Shown one piece after another: positions 16,354 to 26,392 of a stretch of DNA of 59,998 nucleotides (position 1 is its first letter; each line of letters begins with the position of its first letter). The stretch lies in assembly GCA_023397675.1 (NCBI GenBank), contig JAEWTV010000028.1:1-59998 (forward strand). Direction: 5' to 3'. The translations under genes and the position numbers were made by a program. Origin of the DNA: Bacillota bacterium. Lineage in GTDB: Bacteria; Bacillota; Clostridia; Acetivibrionales; JANLFN01. The notes under the pieces were generated by a model. It did not search any database, was not told the DNA's origin, and was given only the letters and a program-made list of their open reading frames with translations.

Positions 16354-18711
16354 TTAAATGCCTTTTATAAATTTTTTAATTGCAGCAACTGGTCTAATAA
16401 CGGTATTAACAGCAGTTTTTATAATTCTGTGAGCACTGCTGAACTGGTCACTGCTGTCATTAATAAGATAAGTCCAGGTTGAAGATGGCCCTTTGAGTCC
16501 GGCACTGGCCATGTCTATTCCTTTTTCCGTTATCTCAATACTATTAAAAGTATTTACAATATCATCCTCTATAGCTTGCAGCATGCTGTTAAAGGCTTGT
16601 ATTGCATACCTGTGGAATTCATCTATAGGGTTTTTCTTTCCCAGAACTACCAAATGTATGCTTTCACGTATATAGGATACATAATCCAGGTGATCAGCCC
16701 AGTGCTTGTTAATGAAGAACAAGGTGATCTGTTTTTCTACATCTCCTAGAAGATCTTTACCGTATTTATCCGAAAGCATGCTATACCTGTCATAAGACCT
16801 TTGATTCAAAAGCTTTAATTTAGCCTCGTTTTTAAGGATAGCCTGTCTTTTGTTATGAATTATTCTGCGTTGTTCTTCAATTATAAAGGAATACCTCCAC
16901 AGCTGCCTGCGGATATCTTCGTTATAACCCTCAATTAATTTCTGACCATTGGTTATATCCTTAAGTACATTGGAGTTTTCTATAGTTCCATTGTCGATAA
17001 TTTCATAGTTTCGGGAATTAATTAGTTTATTTATTTCATATTTTGTAAATATGCTATCTTCAAGGCTCACGAAAAAACGGCTTTCACCCGGGTCTCCCTG
17101 GCGCCCGGACCTTCCTCGAAGTTGGTTGTCTATTCTGCGGCTTTCATTTCGGGCAGTTCCGAGGACATATAAGCCGCCCGCGGCCACAACCCTTTGTCTA
17201 TCCTGCTCGTCTACACCGCCAAGCTTTATGTCGATTCCTCTTCCCGCCATGTTTGTGGACACGGTTACGACCCCGTATTCACCAGCTTTAGCAATTATTG
17301 CAGCCTCCATTTCATCGTTCTTAGCATTTAACACATTGCAGTTGATTTCTAAAGACTTAAGCTCCTCTGCTAGCTTTTCGGATTCCTCAACGCTTCCAGT
17401 TCCTATTAATATAGGCTGCCCAGCAGAATGTACCCTTTTAATTTCCTCGATTATTGCTTTTTGTTTATCAGCCATTTCAGCGAAAACCATATCAGGGTGA
17501 TCCTTACGTATACAAGGCTTGTGAGTTGGAATTACTGCCACATCAAGGCCATAAAATTCCTTAAGTTCGGGTGCAGATGACTTTGCAGTACCTGTCATTC
17601 CGGAAAGTTTCGGATATAGATCAATGAAATACTGAAGAGGAACGGAACCCATAATTATGCCTTTGGAACCAGAAGCTATGCCCTCTTTTGCTTCTACAGC
17701 GGAGTGGAGATTATCTGGCCAATGTCTCTTATTTGCAATACGTCCTGTATACTCATCAATGAGCTCTATTTTTCCGTCTTTGACTATATAATCAATATCT
17801 TTTTTCAGAACAGCGTGTGCATATAGAGCACAGTTGAGCTTTGAAAGCAGAGATACATTCTTCTCACTGTAAAGGTTTTTACAGTCCAGTATCATTTCCG
17901 CTTTGGCAGTCCCTGAATCGGTAAGGTAAACATTGCTGCCGTAATCATCCAATTCGTAGTCAGTATGAAGTATAAGCTCCTTTACTATAGCAGTAAGCTT
18001 AAGGGCATCCTTTTCATTATCTGGAGAATTGCCGGCGATAACCAGTGGAATACGGGCTTCGTCTATAAGTATTGAGTCTCCTTCATCTATAATTGCATAA
18101 TTAAAAGGACGGTGTACAAGCTCCTTGTCATCGGTGCAAAGGAAATCGCGAAGGTAATCAAATCCGCACTCCTTGGCAGTTACATAGGTTACATCGCATT
18201 GGTACGCTTTCCTTCTTTCTGATTGTTTCATGCCCTCTTTCACATATCCCACAGAAAGTCCGAGGAAACGGAACACAGGGCCCATCCACTCAGCATCCCT
18301 TTTTGCAAGATAGTCGTTAAAAGTCAGGATGTGAACACCTTTACCCGACAGGGAATTAAGATATGCCGGCATTACTGCCGAAAGTGTCTTGCCTTCCCCT
18401 GTCTGCATCTCTACCATCTTTCCCTGGTGAAGCGCTATTGAAGCCATTATTTGAGTTTCATAAGAATAAACTCCCAGAACCCTGTGTATAGATTCATAAA
18501 CAAGAGCATATGCATCCTGCAGCATGTCGTCCACGGATATGCCCTGTGAAGCTTTTTCACTAAACTTAAGTGACATTTCCTTAAGAGCAGTATCGGATAA
18601 TGTACTATACTTTCTTTCCAAAATTGTTTCTATTGTTTTTTTATATTGAGAAATATCATAATACACCGTGCTGTGGCGGTTATGAATAGAGTTAGACAGA
18701 CCTTTAAACAT
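16354..18711 (-). CDS. secA2: SecA2-type preprotein translocase ATPase
   Basis: A 785-residue SecA. Walker A is TGEGKT near residues 104-109, the DEAD-like motif reads IDEGDSILIDEARIP (VDEVDSILIDEARTP is usual), and VSTNMAGRGIDIKLGG is the conserved helicase-2 signature. The C-terminal zinc-binding tail of housekeeping SecA is absent, and the length matches clostridial SecA2 enzymes that export surface proteins. The start at 18711 follows AAGGAGG; the upstream ATG would lie before that site and is rejected. Its clients are unknown. Confidence 0.88.
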   Translation of the reverse strand: MFKGLSNSIHNRHSTVYYDISQYKKTIETILERKYSTLSDTALKEMSLKFSEKASQGISVDDMLQDAYALVYESIHRVLGVYSYETQIMASIALHQGKMVEMQTGEGKTLSAVMPAYLNSLSGKGVHILTFNDYLAKRDAEWMGPVFRFLGLSVGYVKEGMKQSERRKAYQCDVTYVTAKECGFDYLRDFLCTDDKELVHRPFNYAIIDEGDSILIDEARIPLVIAGNSPDNEKDALKLTAIVKELILHTDYELDDYGSNVYLTDSGTAKAEMILDCKNLYSEKNVSLLSKLNCALYAHAVLKKDIDYIVKDGKIELIDEYTGRIANKRHWPDNLHSAVEAKEGIASGSKGIIMGSVPLQYFIDLYPKLSGMTGTAKSSAPELKEFYGLDVAVIPTHKPCIRKDHPDMVFAEMADKQKAIIEEIKRVHSAGQPILIGTGSVEESEKLAEELKSLEINCNVLNAKNDEMEAAIIAKAGEYGVVTVSTNMAGRGIDIKLGGVDEQDRQRVVAAGGLYVLGTARNESRRIDNQLRGRSGRQGDPGESRFFVSLEDSIFTKYEINKLINSRNYEIIDNGTIENSNVLKDITNGQKLIEGYNEDIRRQLWRYSFIIEEQRRIIHNKRQAILKNEAKLKLLNQRSYDRYSMLSDKYGKDLLGDVEKQITLFFINKHWADHLDYVSYIRESIHLVVLGKKNPIDEFHRYAIQAFNSMLQAIEDDIVNTFNSIEITEKGIDMASAGLKGPSSTWTYLINDSSDQFSSAHRIIKTAVNTVIRPVAAIKKFIKGI

Positions 18712-18761
18712 AAATCCTCCTTTTTGCATAACAAATAAATATGCATCAATTATTCTAAAAA

Positions 18762-19085
18762 CTAAATGGCATACAGTATGGAGGAATTTTTGATCTTAAT
18801 ATTTCTGAAAAGTATAACAATCAGAGAACAGAAGAAAAATATTATATCCAAAGAGAGAATGAAATGGTTTGAAAAGCCAAAAAGGCTGCATATTGACACA
18901 ACCAGTAAACATAATAGAATTTTTGCCAGATCTAAAAAATCAGAAGCTGATGTTTTAATTATTTGAAAAAGGAACAAAGATGAGCATGACAGTAAAACAC
19001 TAACTGATGGTTTAAAATCAGATGTTTTGACCAGATGTTTTATACTGTAAACTAATATGGCAAGCATAAGGATTGCAGTAATCAT
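18762..19085 (-). CDS. Small three-helix membrane protein
   Basis: A 107-residue protein made almost entirely of three hydrophobic helices with short polar loops and a basic C-terminal end (RNIKIKNSS). No family is recognised. It ends 50 bases before secA2 on the same strand and may be co-transcribed. The ribosome binding site is weak (AAGGAA about 11 bases before the ATG). An opposite-strand frame in the same place is a shadow. Confidence 0.5.
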   Translation of the reverse strand: MITAILMLAILVYSIKHLVKTSDFKPSVSVLLSCSSLFLFQIIKTSASDFLDLAKILLCLLVVSICSLFGFSNHFILSLDIIFFFCSLIVILFRNIKIKNSSILYAI

Positions 19086-19151
19086 ACTTTATTTGGTTCC
19101 TTTATTAATTAATGAATCATTATTAATTATATCATCATTTAATTGATAAAA

Positions 19152-19190
19152 AAAGAAACAGCATCAAAACGAATTTTGAGCTGTTTCTTT
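19152..19190 (-). terminator. Terminator of the first chemoreceptor gene
   Basis: AAAGAAACAGC pairs with GCTGTTTCTTT and an inner TCAAAA/TTTTGA stem continues it. On the minus strand the stem is followed by a T-run, directly downstream of the chemoreceptor stop. Confidence 0.85.
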
Positions 19191-19224
19191 TAAATAGGTT
19201 TTAACGAATATTAATTGCCACTTA

Positions 19225-21225
19225 TCAAACCTTAAACTTTGAAATAGATTCAACCAGCTTATCAGAGCTTTGAGCAGTTTTCTTCGTATATTGCAATACA
19301 TCAAAAGCTTTTTTATTAACAACAGTATCTTTTTGGGCGATCTGAGATGCACCTTCTGCCCCTTCACCTGTTGCAACTGTTATCTCATTTATTGCCTTAA
19401 GCATATTCTGTATAGATGATGTCAATTCTTCAGTAGTAGCGCTAAGGTCTGTAACAATATTGTCTATTACAATCGAATCGTTATCATACATTTCACTGGT
19501 CCTGACAAGGGTTTCGTAATCCTTAAGCACCTGATTGTTAATGAAATCCAGAATCCTGGTTGAATTTTCTGTAAGGTTTTCTACTGAATTAACTACCTCT
19601 CTGGTAACTCTCTGAATTTCTGTAACAGAATTTTTTGAATCTTCAGCAAGCTTTCTTATTTCATCAGCTACTACGGCAAAGCCCTTTCCTGCCTCACCAG
19701 CTCTTGCAGCCTCTATCGCGGCATTCAAAGCCAGAAGATTGGTTTGGGAAGTGATCTGCATTATAGCATCTGACAGTGTGTTGATTTGTTCTACCTGATG
19801 CGATTGTTGAATTGCTTCATTAAGGGAATTCCCGGAACTTTTGTAGATTTCAAAAGCATATTGCTGTGATGCTTTTGCGCCTTCTTTTAAAGCTTTGGCT
19901 CTTGAACTTATTTCATTTGCTGTGTTTGAACCATCCTGAGCCCTTTCGGCTATTGATTCAATAGCTTTTTCTATTTCAGTGGAGACTGCATTCATTTCCT
20001 GGGCTGAGGCAGCAGTTTGTTCCATTCCAGCCGATAACTCTTCGGTTATTGCTGAAACCTCTTCTATATTGCTTAGTAACTCTGACATACTGTTTTCTTC
20101 TACGATTACACTTTTTGAAACTTCTGCTGTCTCGTTTTTTACTGTATATACAACATCTTTTATTGATTGTTGCATAGCACTCAAGGACCTTGCAAGGCTC
20201 CCGATTTCGTCTTTTGTTCTAAGTAAAGACGGAGAAATTTCTTCTGTAAAATCTCCTAATGCAATAGTTTTAAGACTGTTAGTAACAGCTTTAATCGGTT
20301 TTGCAATAAATCCTGATAATATTAGTCCGACTCCTGCACCCAAAATCAGGAAAACAAATCCTAGTATAAGGCTTAATGTTCCTAACGTATCCAACTTTCC
20401 AAGCACATCACTTTTTGATGCAGTTACTGCAAGGAACCAGTCTGCGCCTTTTACAGGTGCATAACCTATATATTTTGTTTCTCCATTATATACATAGCTG
20501 TCAGAGCCTTCTTTTCCTTTAAGGATTTCTTTCTGAGTTTCAACCATAGATTTTAGGGAGGGATCTTTTGCAAGGTTTTTAGAAGCATTGTCTCCTTTTA
20601 GAACAAGTTCCTTATTATAATTTGCTATGGTTGTTCCGTCTTTATTAATCATGTATGCTTTGCCTGTTTTGCCAAAAGTAATCTGATTTGTTATTTCGCT
20701 TAAGCTGTTTCCGTCAGCTACCTTAAAGAGTACACCGACAATATTGTTCTGCCATTTTATAGGCACAGCATAGGTTATAATCATTCTGCCGGGAGATGTT
20801 TTGTCTTCAATAGGATCAGATACGGCCGGTTCCCCTTTAACAGCCTTCTGGAAGTATCCCCTATCCTTGATGCTTACGGGTTTCCCATCCGGTGATTTGG
20901 TATTGCCTTGAGCGTCTGCCAGTGTAACATTTACAGCACCGGATCTTTTTACTTCTTTCTGTAGTAATGCAACCTTTTGATCCCATGGAACACTTGGGTC
21001 TGCTATAATATCATTTTGTGCAATAGCATCAAGAGCTGTCCATTGCTCATTTAATGATTTTAATACAATTGAGGACCCTTGTTTTGATAATTCTGTAAGT
21101 TCTGAATTAACATTGGATACTAGTGCGTTTGAGGAAATACTATAAGTAGAAATTCCAAGTCCTGCGCAAACTATTACAAGTAAAATGCAAAAGACCAAAA
21201 CTAGCTTTAACTTAATACTTTTCAT
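19225..21225 (-). CDS. Methyl-accepting chemotaxis protein
   Basis: A 666-residue transmembrane chemoreceptor: membrane helix near 5-27, an extracellular Cache-type sensor (about 30-270), a second helix near 280-305, HAMP, and a long signalling coiled coil whose hairpin tip reads QTNLLALNAAIEAARAGE. It should signal to CheW/CheA. Ligands are unknown; dCache sensors often bind amino or organic acids. The start at 21225 follows AAGGAGGATATC; a longer in-frame start 87 bases upstream has no ribosome binding site. A paralogue lies at 54388-56391. Confidence 0.93.
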   Translation of the reverse strand: MKSIKLKLVLVFCILLVIVCAGLGISTYSISSNALVSNVNSELTELSKQGSSIVLKSLNEQWTALDAIAQNDIIADPSVPWDQKVALLQKEVKRSGAVNVTLADAQGNTKSPDGKPVSIKDRGYFQKAVKGEPAVSDPIEDKTSPGRMIITYAVPIKWQNNIVGVLFKVADGNSLSEITNQITFGKTGKAYMINKDGTTIANYNKELVLKGDNASKNLAKDPSLKSMVETQKEILKGKEGSDSYVYNGETKYIGYAPVKGADWFLAVTASKSDVLGKLDTLGTLSLILGFVFLILGAGVGLILSGFIAKPIKAVTNSLKTIALGDFTEEISPSLLRTKDEIGSLARSLSAMQQSIKDVVYTVKNETAEVSKSVIVEENSMSELLSNIEEVSAITEELSAGMEQTAASAQEMNAVSTEIEKAIESIAERAQDGSNTANEISSRAKALKEGAKASQQYAFEIYKSSGNSLNEAIQQSHQVEQINTLSDAIMQITSQTNLLALNAAIEAARAGEAGKGFAVVADEIRKLAEDSKNSVTEIQRVTREVVNSVENLTENSTRILDFINNQVLKDYETLVRTSEMYDNDSIVIDNIVTDLSATTEELTSSIQNMLKAINEITVATGEGAEGASQIAQKDTVVNKKAFDVLQYTKKTAQSSDKLVESISKFKV

Positions 21226-21569
21226 TGATATCCTCCTTGAGTTTTTAAATTGTAAATTACAGAAAAACCATTCATTAAGATAATCGGAATTTGGGATTGC
21301 AATTTTAATCACATAAAGAAAAAAGAGGGGATGTAGATATAAGAAACTCCTTTCTTAGTATCATGGATAATTTATACTGATATTACTGAAATTATATCAT
21401 GAACAAATGTTATTCGACAATATTTTATTTAAATTTCATGCTTTGAATATAATTCCATATGGATGAATTGCTCGTATGATGTGGTAGGTTGAATACTGTG
21501 TAATGGTTTGGTATATTAAGTACTATTAATACTATTTGAATTATAAGCGAAAAGAGGATAGTTATATTT
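21226..21569. other. Divergent intergenic region
   Basis: 344 bases between the chemoreceptor (minus) and the MFS exporter (plus), so it must contain two promoters. Near 21518-21541 there is an imperfect direct repeat of TAxTACTATT spaced about one helical turn, which could be a regulator site for the exporter. Nothing else was recognised. Confidence 0.4.
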
Positions 21570-22988
21570 ATGGAATTGCAGCTCACAGATATGAAAAGAA
21601 GACTTATTTTATTTAATACCTCATTATCAATATTTATGGCGACGCTTGACGGAAGTATCGTTAACATTGCTTTGCCTGACATATCAAAAAGGCTTCAGGT
21701 AGATATTAGCTCAATACAATGGGTTGTAACATCGTACCTTCTTACTATATCGGTACTTTTGCTTATATGGGGTAAAATCTCGGATATCTATGGAAGAAAG
21801 AAAATTTTTGCATCCGGTTTTATCATTTTTGCAATTGGCTCGGCTCTTTGCGGATTGTCACAAACACTTGGTATGCTTGTTGTTTCAAGGGTAATACAGG
21901 CTATTGGGGCATCTGCAATGATGGCATTAAGCCAGGGAATAGTAACCTCAACCTTTCCGCCAAACAAAAGAGGAAAGGCTTTAGGTATTACAGGTACGGC
22001 AGTTGCACTCGGAAGCCTGGTTGGACCAAGTCTTGGAGGTATATTGGTTCATGCGGCAGGATGGGAATCAATTTTCTATATCAATGTACCTATTGGAATC
22101 ATAGGAATGGCATTAACCTTCGCCATAATACCTGACATACATGATGAGGTTGAAGATAGAAGCTTTGACTATAAGGGTGCTACAACGTTTACCCTTTCTA
22201 TTGTCCTTCTTTTCGGAAGCCTGCTGTTGGTACAGGAAGGGATTATGAGCTTCGGCTTTTTCCTGCCTGTATTTGTTGCTGCTGTAATAATTCTGCTGCT
22301 TTTTATATACTTTGAAAAGCATTCAAGCAATCCCCTTGTAAATCTAGGGCTTTTTAAAGTGCATGAGTTTTCCTTCGGATTGGGGTCAGCTTATCTATCT
22401 TTTATAGCCACAAACGCAACGCTTTTATTTATTCCGTTTTATCTGCAATATATTTTAAATATGGACACATTGTCATCTGGGCTGCTCATTTCATTTTTCC
22501 CGGTTACTACCGCCGTTACGGCTCCAATCAGTGGGTGGCTGTCGGATAAGGTATCATACAGGCCTCTGACAGTAATTGGGCTTACAATCAGTACGGGAGC
22601 TTTAATCTGGATTTCAACATTGACTGCAACGTCTACGCATTTAAAAATTGCAGTTTTAATGGCTTTGCTGGGACTGGGAACTGCAATATTCCAGTCACCT
22701 AATAACAGCAGTATCATGGGCTCTGTGCCTAAGAACCAACTTGGCGTTGCAGGCGGTATCAATGCACTTTTCCGTAATCTGGGGTTTGTATCCGGCACAA
22801 CATTTTCAGTAATTATTTTTTCATCGGTAACAAAAATGAAAATAGATTCTGTTACTAAAAGCAAAGCAGTTGACACCGAAGTATTTCTTAAGGGCTTTAA
22901 ATATATAATAATCTTCTGTGCAATATCCTGCTTCCTTGCAGCTGTATTAAGCTTAACCCGGGCAGTAAGAACCAGACAGAAGGATTGA
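21570..22988 (+). CDS. MFS drug exporter, DHA2 (EmrB/QacA) family, 14 helices
   Basis: A 472-residue transporter with about 14 membrane helices. Motif D1 is visible as LDGSIVNIALPDI near the start of helix 1, motif A-like as GKISDIYGRKK, and motif C-like as GTAVALGSLVGPSLGG. Proton-driven export of drugs or cationic compounds is the family role; the substrate is unknown. GAGG lies 14 bases before the chosen ATG, somewhat far; an ATG at 21591 is an alternative start. Confidence 0.88.
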   Translation: MELQLTDMKRRLILFNTSLSIFMATLDGSIVNIALPDISKRLQVDISSIQWVVTSYLLTISVLLLIWGKISDIYGRKKIFASGFIIFAIGSALCGLSQTLGMLVVSRVIQAIGASAMMALSQGIVTSTFPPNKRGKALGITGTAVALGSLVGPSLGGILVHAAGWESIFYINVPIGIIGMALTFAIIPDIHDEVEDRSFDYKGATTFTLSIVLLFGSLLLVQEGIMSFGFFLPVFVAAVIILLLFIYFEKHSSNPLVNLGLFKVHEFSFGLGSAYLSFIATNATLLFIPFYLQYILNMDTLSSGLLISFFPVTTAVTAPISGWLSDKVSYRPLTVIGLTISTGALIWISTLTATSTHLKIAVLMALLGLGTAIFQSPNNSSIMGSVPKNQLGVAGGINALFRNLGFVSGTTFSVIIFSSVTKMKIDSVTKSKAVDTEVFLKGFKYIIIFCAISCFLAAVLSLTRAVRTRQKD

Positions 22989-23087
22989 AACTTTTTGAGC
23001 TTTTTTATGTAAACCTTATAACAACATTACCTTTTCATGAATATTATATGTAAATAGGTTTTCATAAATAATTCATGGAGTGGATAA

Positions 23088-23900
23088 ATGATGGGCAGCG
23101 AAATAACTGTTGTACTACCCTCTTATAATGGCGGTAACTATCTGGTTCAGGCATTGGATAGTATTCATTCGCAGACGTATAAGGATTGGAAACTGGTATT
23201 GGTAGATGACTTTTCAAATGATAATAGTATTCAAAAGGCCAAATTTCTTTTAAATGATCCAAGGATCCTGGTAACAAGGAATCCTGTTAATCTTGGTCAG
23301 GCGAGGTCACAAAACAGAGCACTTTACTATGTGACTACACCGTATTTTGTTCAGTTGGATAGTGATGACTGGTTTAAACCAAACACTCTGCAGGTATTGG
23401 TTGATGAATTTAGGAAGCAGCCTGCCAATGTGGCGGTAGTGAGTGGTAATATGGAGGTTGTTAATCAAACGAGCCAATACCTCTTGGAGCATAATAACCA
23501 ATCAGCTTCTTATGTAATCAAAGGCCGTAATTTTACAGATGAGTATGATTTTATGATGGCCAACATTTCACTTTGGCCCAGATGCTATAGAGCGAGTGCT
23601 GTCAGGGATGTTGGAGGCTGGCCTGTTGATGATCCTTATAAAGGGAGGCACATGGAAGATATGCAGCTTTTGTTTAGATTGCTGGATAAATACCGTTTTC
23701 ATTGGATAGATGAAGTGCTTTATGTCCACCGTGATCATGATAAAAGCAGCACACGCAAATATCAGCGGGAGTACAATCACATGATAGAATGGAATATGAG
23801 AAGAGTGCTAATACGCTGGGGTGATAAATTCGAACCTGTATTTGAGTTCGATGCTGCTGGATGGAAAAGAATTACCCAACTCATTCCTAAAAATAACTGA
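23088..23900 (+). CDS. Family 2 glycosyltransferase
   Basis: A 270-residue GT-A enzyme. The N-terminal nucleotide-binding strand is VVLPSYNGGNYL, LVDDFSNDNS contains the nucleotide Asp, and Asp91-x-Asp93 in LDSDDW is the metal-binding DxD. The likely catalytic acidic segment is GRHMEDMQL. It transfers a sugar from a nucleotide donor, acceptor unknown. There is no membrane segment. It stands alone, with GGAG before the ATG; the second ATG, one codon on, is an equal choice. Confidence 0.88.
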   Translation: MMGSEITVVLPSYNGGNYLVQALDSIHSQTYKDWKLVLVDDFSNDNSIQKAKFLLNDPRILVTRNPVNLGQARSQNRALYYVTTPYFVQLDSDDWFKPNTLQVLVDEFRKQPANVAVVSGNMEVVNQTSQYLLEHNNQSASYVIKGRNFTDEYDFMMANISLWPRCYRASAVRDVGGWPVDDPYKGRHMEDMQLLFRLLDKYRFHWIDEVLYVHRDHDKSSTRKYQREYNHMIEWNMRRVLIRWGDKFEPVFEFDAAGWKRITQLIPKNN

Positions 23901-24004
23901 AAGATATGTAAGACATAAAATTTGTTATATTGGTGATAGAAATGTTATTATTTTAATAGTAAAATATAAGTTGAATACTATGGTAGTTCAAAAAGGGGTC
24001 AAAT

Positions 24005-24322
24005 ATGCCTTATAATGAAAATTACAATGCCGTTAAAGACAGAAAACACAGGTTGCCGCTCACAGCATTTATAGTTTCCTTAACATCGTTCATATTACTT
24101 TTAATAATTTTTATAAGTAATGCAGATATCCTACGTGCAGCAAATCTTATTATTCTTTTTATAATTCTTATTTTTTCAATAACCGGTATAACATTCGGAA
24201 TAATGGACTTTTCAAGAGGTTCCCAGAATAAGGTGGTTTGCATCCTAGCCATTATAATTGGAGCAATTCCTTTATGCCTAATCATGGTATGCATATTGGT
24301 TGCCATATCTACAATTTTTTAA
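24005..24322 (+). CDS. Small membrane protein, DUF4190-like
   Basis: A 105-residue protein with a polar N-terminus and three membrane helices separated by short loops; the middle carries GITFGIMDFSRGSQNK, typical of small DUF4190-style proteins. AAAAGGGGTC precedes the ATG. Function unknown. The next gene on the same strand begins 26 bases later. Confidence 0.7.
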   Translation: MPYNENYNAVKDRKHRLPLTAFIVSLTSFILLLIIFISNADILRAANLIILFIILIFSITGITFGIMDFSRGSQNKVVCILAIIIGAIPLCLIMVCILVAISTIF

Positions 24323-24348
24323 TTTTCAAGATGTATGCCGGAGGGCGT

Positions 24349-24678
24349 ATGAAGGAAAGAAAATATCATCATTTAGGTATTCCCACAAAAGATATAAGGC
24401 CTAATGAAGAATATATTCCTCAATTTAAAACGTATGTTTCAGGCTATGGAACAAGTGAATTCAATATTGAATGGATGAGGTTTGAGGAAGGAGCTCCTTT
24501 GCCCGAGCTTGTAAAGACAATTCCTCATGTTGCCTTTGAAGTTGAGGATCTTGAGAATGAAATTAAAGGGAAGAATGTAATAATTGAACCGAACAGCCCT
24601 TCTGAAGGGGTTTTAGTCGCATTTATTGAAGAGAATGGTGCACCCATTGAACTCCTTCAAGTAACTGACAAAATTTAA
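24349..24678 (+). CDS. VOC-superfamily (glyoxalase-like) protein
   Basis: A 109-residue protein with the beta-alpha-beta-beta-beta pattern of the VOC fold: KYHHLGIPTKD at the start and a C-terminal VAFIEENGAPIELLQV strand, where His and Glu are candidate metal ligands. The start at 24349 is set by GGAGGG; the frame extends upstream without a usable start. Specific activity is unknown. It overlaps the stop of the convergent GNAT gene by 4 bases. Confidence 0.75.
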   Translation: MKERKYHHLGIPTKDIRPNEEYIPQFKTYVSGYGTSEFNIEWMRFEEGAPLPELVKTIPHVAFEVEDLENEIKGKNVIIEPNSPSEGVLVAFIEENGAPIELLQVTDKI

Positions 24679-25106
24679 AGCACATTGAGTATTTCCATAT
24701 AGCTTTTAGGATTTGGCAACTCTTTAAAACCAATTTTCTTATAAAACTCTTGTGCGTCTTTGGTTATAAGGCACCAACGCTTTAACCCTTTTAGGTCTGG
24801 ATGGCTAAGAATGCATTCCATTGCCCACTGACCAAGGCCATTCTTTCTGTACTCCTCATCTATAATAACATCACACAAATAAGCAAAAACAGCGTAATCT
24901 GTAATCACACGGAAAAACCCAATTTGTTTGTCTTTGAAATAAAGTGAGAAGCAAAGTGAGTTTTCAAAAGACTTAAGCATTGTTTCCCTCGACCGGTTAC
25001 TTGCCCAATACGTTTTGGAGAGAAGTGAAACCACGGCTTCAGTGTCAAGCCGATTGGGATCGTTTGTTATACTGTAATTGTCTTTTATACAGTTTATTAC
25101 CTCCAT
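24675..25106 (-). CDS. GNAT-family N-acetyltransferase
   Basis: A 143-residue acetyltransferase. The central strand and acetyl-CoA loop appear as CDVIIDEEYRKNGLGQWAMECI, with the R/Q-x-x-G-x-G/A motif as RKNGLG, and the C-terminal AQEFYKKIGF motif is typical. The substrate cannot be predicted. The ribosome binding site GGAGGTATTTT precedes the ATG. Confidence 0.85.
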   Translation of the reverse strand: MEVINCIKDNYSITNDPNRLDTEAVVSLLSKTYWASNRSRETMLKSFENSLCFSLYFKDKQIGFFRVITDYAVFAYLCDVIIDEEYRKNGLGQWAMECILSHPDLKGLKRWCLITKDAQEFYKKIGFKELPNPKSYMEILNVL

Positions 25107-25304
25107 AAAATACCTCCTGATTTAAAACCCTTTTTATTATTATTCAGTTATAAAATTAAAAAGTCAACAACCAATCAAATAAAACTAGTACAAAGCTTTC
25201 GTATGAATAGAAATATCTGTATATTTATAGTAGAATGAGTATGTTAATAAAATGTAATATATGTAAACAAAATATTGAGTAAACCTTTTTAGAAGGGGCA
25301 TAGA

Positions 25305-25856
25305 ATGTGTACTGAAAAGAAGGAATTTAAAGTAGAGGTAAATCTGAGCTTTGAGGAGTTTCGTGAGCAGAACACAGACCATTTCTATTGGTCTAAGCTG
25401 TCAAATCTAGTTGGTCTGTTGCTGCGTCTTGGTATTTTAATTGTATATATAATTTTACTTTTTGTAGGGAAAAGGGTTTTAACCGAGCTTATATTCTGGA
25501 TTGTAATAATTGCCTTGGAGCCTCTCTTCAGGTATTTAGGAGCAAAGAGGCTTTATAATAGGACTGTTGATAATGTTTATAGCATCTCCGATTGCGGTGT
25601 AATAATGTGCTATAGGGATGCTTCAGAAGCTTCATTAATATATAAGTGGAGTGATTTACGAAAGATCGAGGAATATAACACAGCTTTTGTATTTTATCCT
25701 TCTATTACAGCGGGATTTGAGGAATCTTTCATAATCCCTAAAAAGTGCTTCGCGGATGAGGGAGAAATACAGAAACTAAGGCAGTTATTGGAGATGAGTG
25801 TGAAGAAGTATAGGTTGAAGATGAAGGTGAGTACAGGGGGCAGCGATGGAAGATAA
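25305..25856 (+). CDS. YcxB-like membrane protein, copy 1
   Basis: A 183-residue protein: an N-terminal soluble part with LSFEEFREQN, two membrane helices (about 38-75) and a C-terminal domain ending in SFIIPKKCFADEGEIQKLRQLL, the YcxB-like signature. Function is unknown. It overlaps the next gene by 11 bases, and the two proteins align over their whole length, so this is a tandem duplication in one operon. Confidence 0.78.
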   Translation: MCTEKKEFKVEVNLSFEEFREQNTDHFYWSKLSNLVGLLLRLGILIVYIILLFVGKRVLTELIFWIVIIALEPLFRYLGAKRLYNRTVDNVYSISDCGVIMCYRDASEASLIYKWSDLRKIEEYNTAFVFYPSITAGFEESFIIPKKCFADEGEIQKLRQLLEMSVKKYRLKMKVSTGGSDGR

Positions 25857-26376
25857 AAGCTTTAAAATTGAGGTAGATATAACTTTTGAGGAAATGCACA
25901 AGCAAAATAAGTTTCAACTGTATTCATCCAAACCACTAAATATTATTGGCCTTATAATTTATGTTTTATTTTTAATAATCTATATAGTTTTACTTGTCAT
26001 TGGTAAAAAGGCATTGCTTCCACTTTTAATATGGATTTTACTTATTGCATTGCAGCCACTCTCGAATTTTTGGGGATCAAAAAGGCTTTATAGGTGGGTA
26101 AAAGGACGGAGGATTTTTACTATTTCTGATTATGGAGTAACTTGTGAGAAAAATACATCAGAAGTATCACTCAGATATAAATGGATGGATATACGCAAAG
26201 TGCTGGAAAATGAGGACGCATTTATTTTTTTCCCTTCTTATGCTGAGTTCTCTCAATTCTTTATAATTCCCAAAAGGTGTTTTTCGGATGAGGATGAGAT
26301 ACAGATGGTGAAGGAGTTATTAGTGAGGAATGTGAAGAGGTATAGGGTGAAGATTAAAGCGGGAGAAATTACCTAA
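25846..26376 (+). CDS. YcxB-like membrane protein, copy 2
   Basis: A 176-residue paralogue of the preceding gene: ITFEEMHKQN, a hydrophobic helix pair, GSKRLYR, and FFIIPKRCFSDEDEIQMVKELL at the same positions. The start ATG follows GGGGGCAGC inside the upstream coding region. The extra Arg-rich turn (KGRRIF) distinguishes it. Function unknown. Confidence 0.78.
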   Translation: MEDKSFKIEVDITFEEMHKQNKFQLYSSKPLNIIGLIIYVLFLIIYIVLLVIGKKALLPLLIWILLIALQPLSNFWGSKRLYRWVKGRRIFTISDYGVTCEKNTSEVSLRYKWMDIRKVLENEDAFIFFPSYAEFSQFFIIPKRCFSDEDEIQMVKELLVRNVKRYRVKIKAGEIT

Positions 26377-26392
26377 TTTATGGGAGGTTTAA

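Noticed and set aside
18766..18966. 66-codon plus-strand frame
   Set aside because: Shadow of the minus-strand membrane protein; no ribosome binding site.
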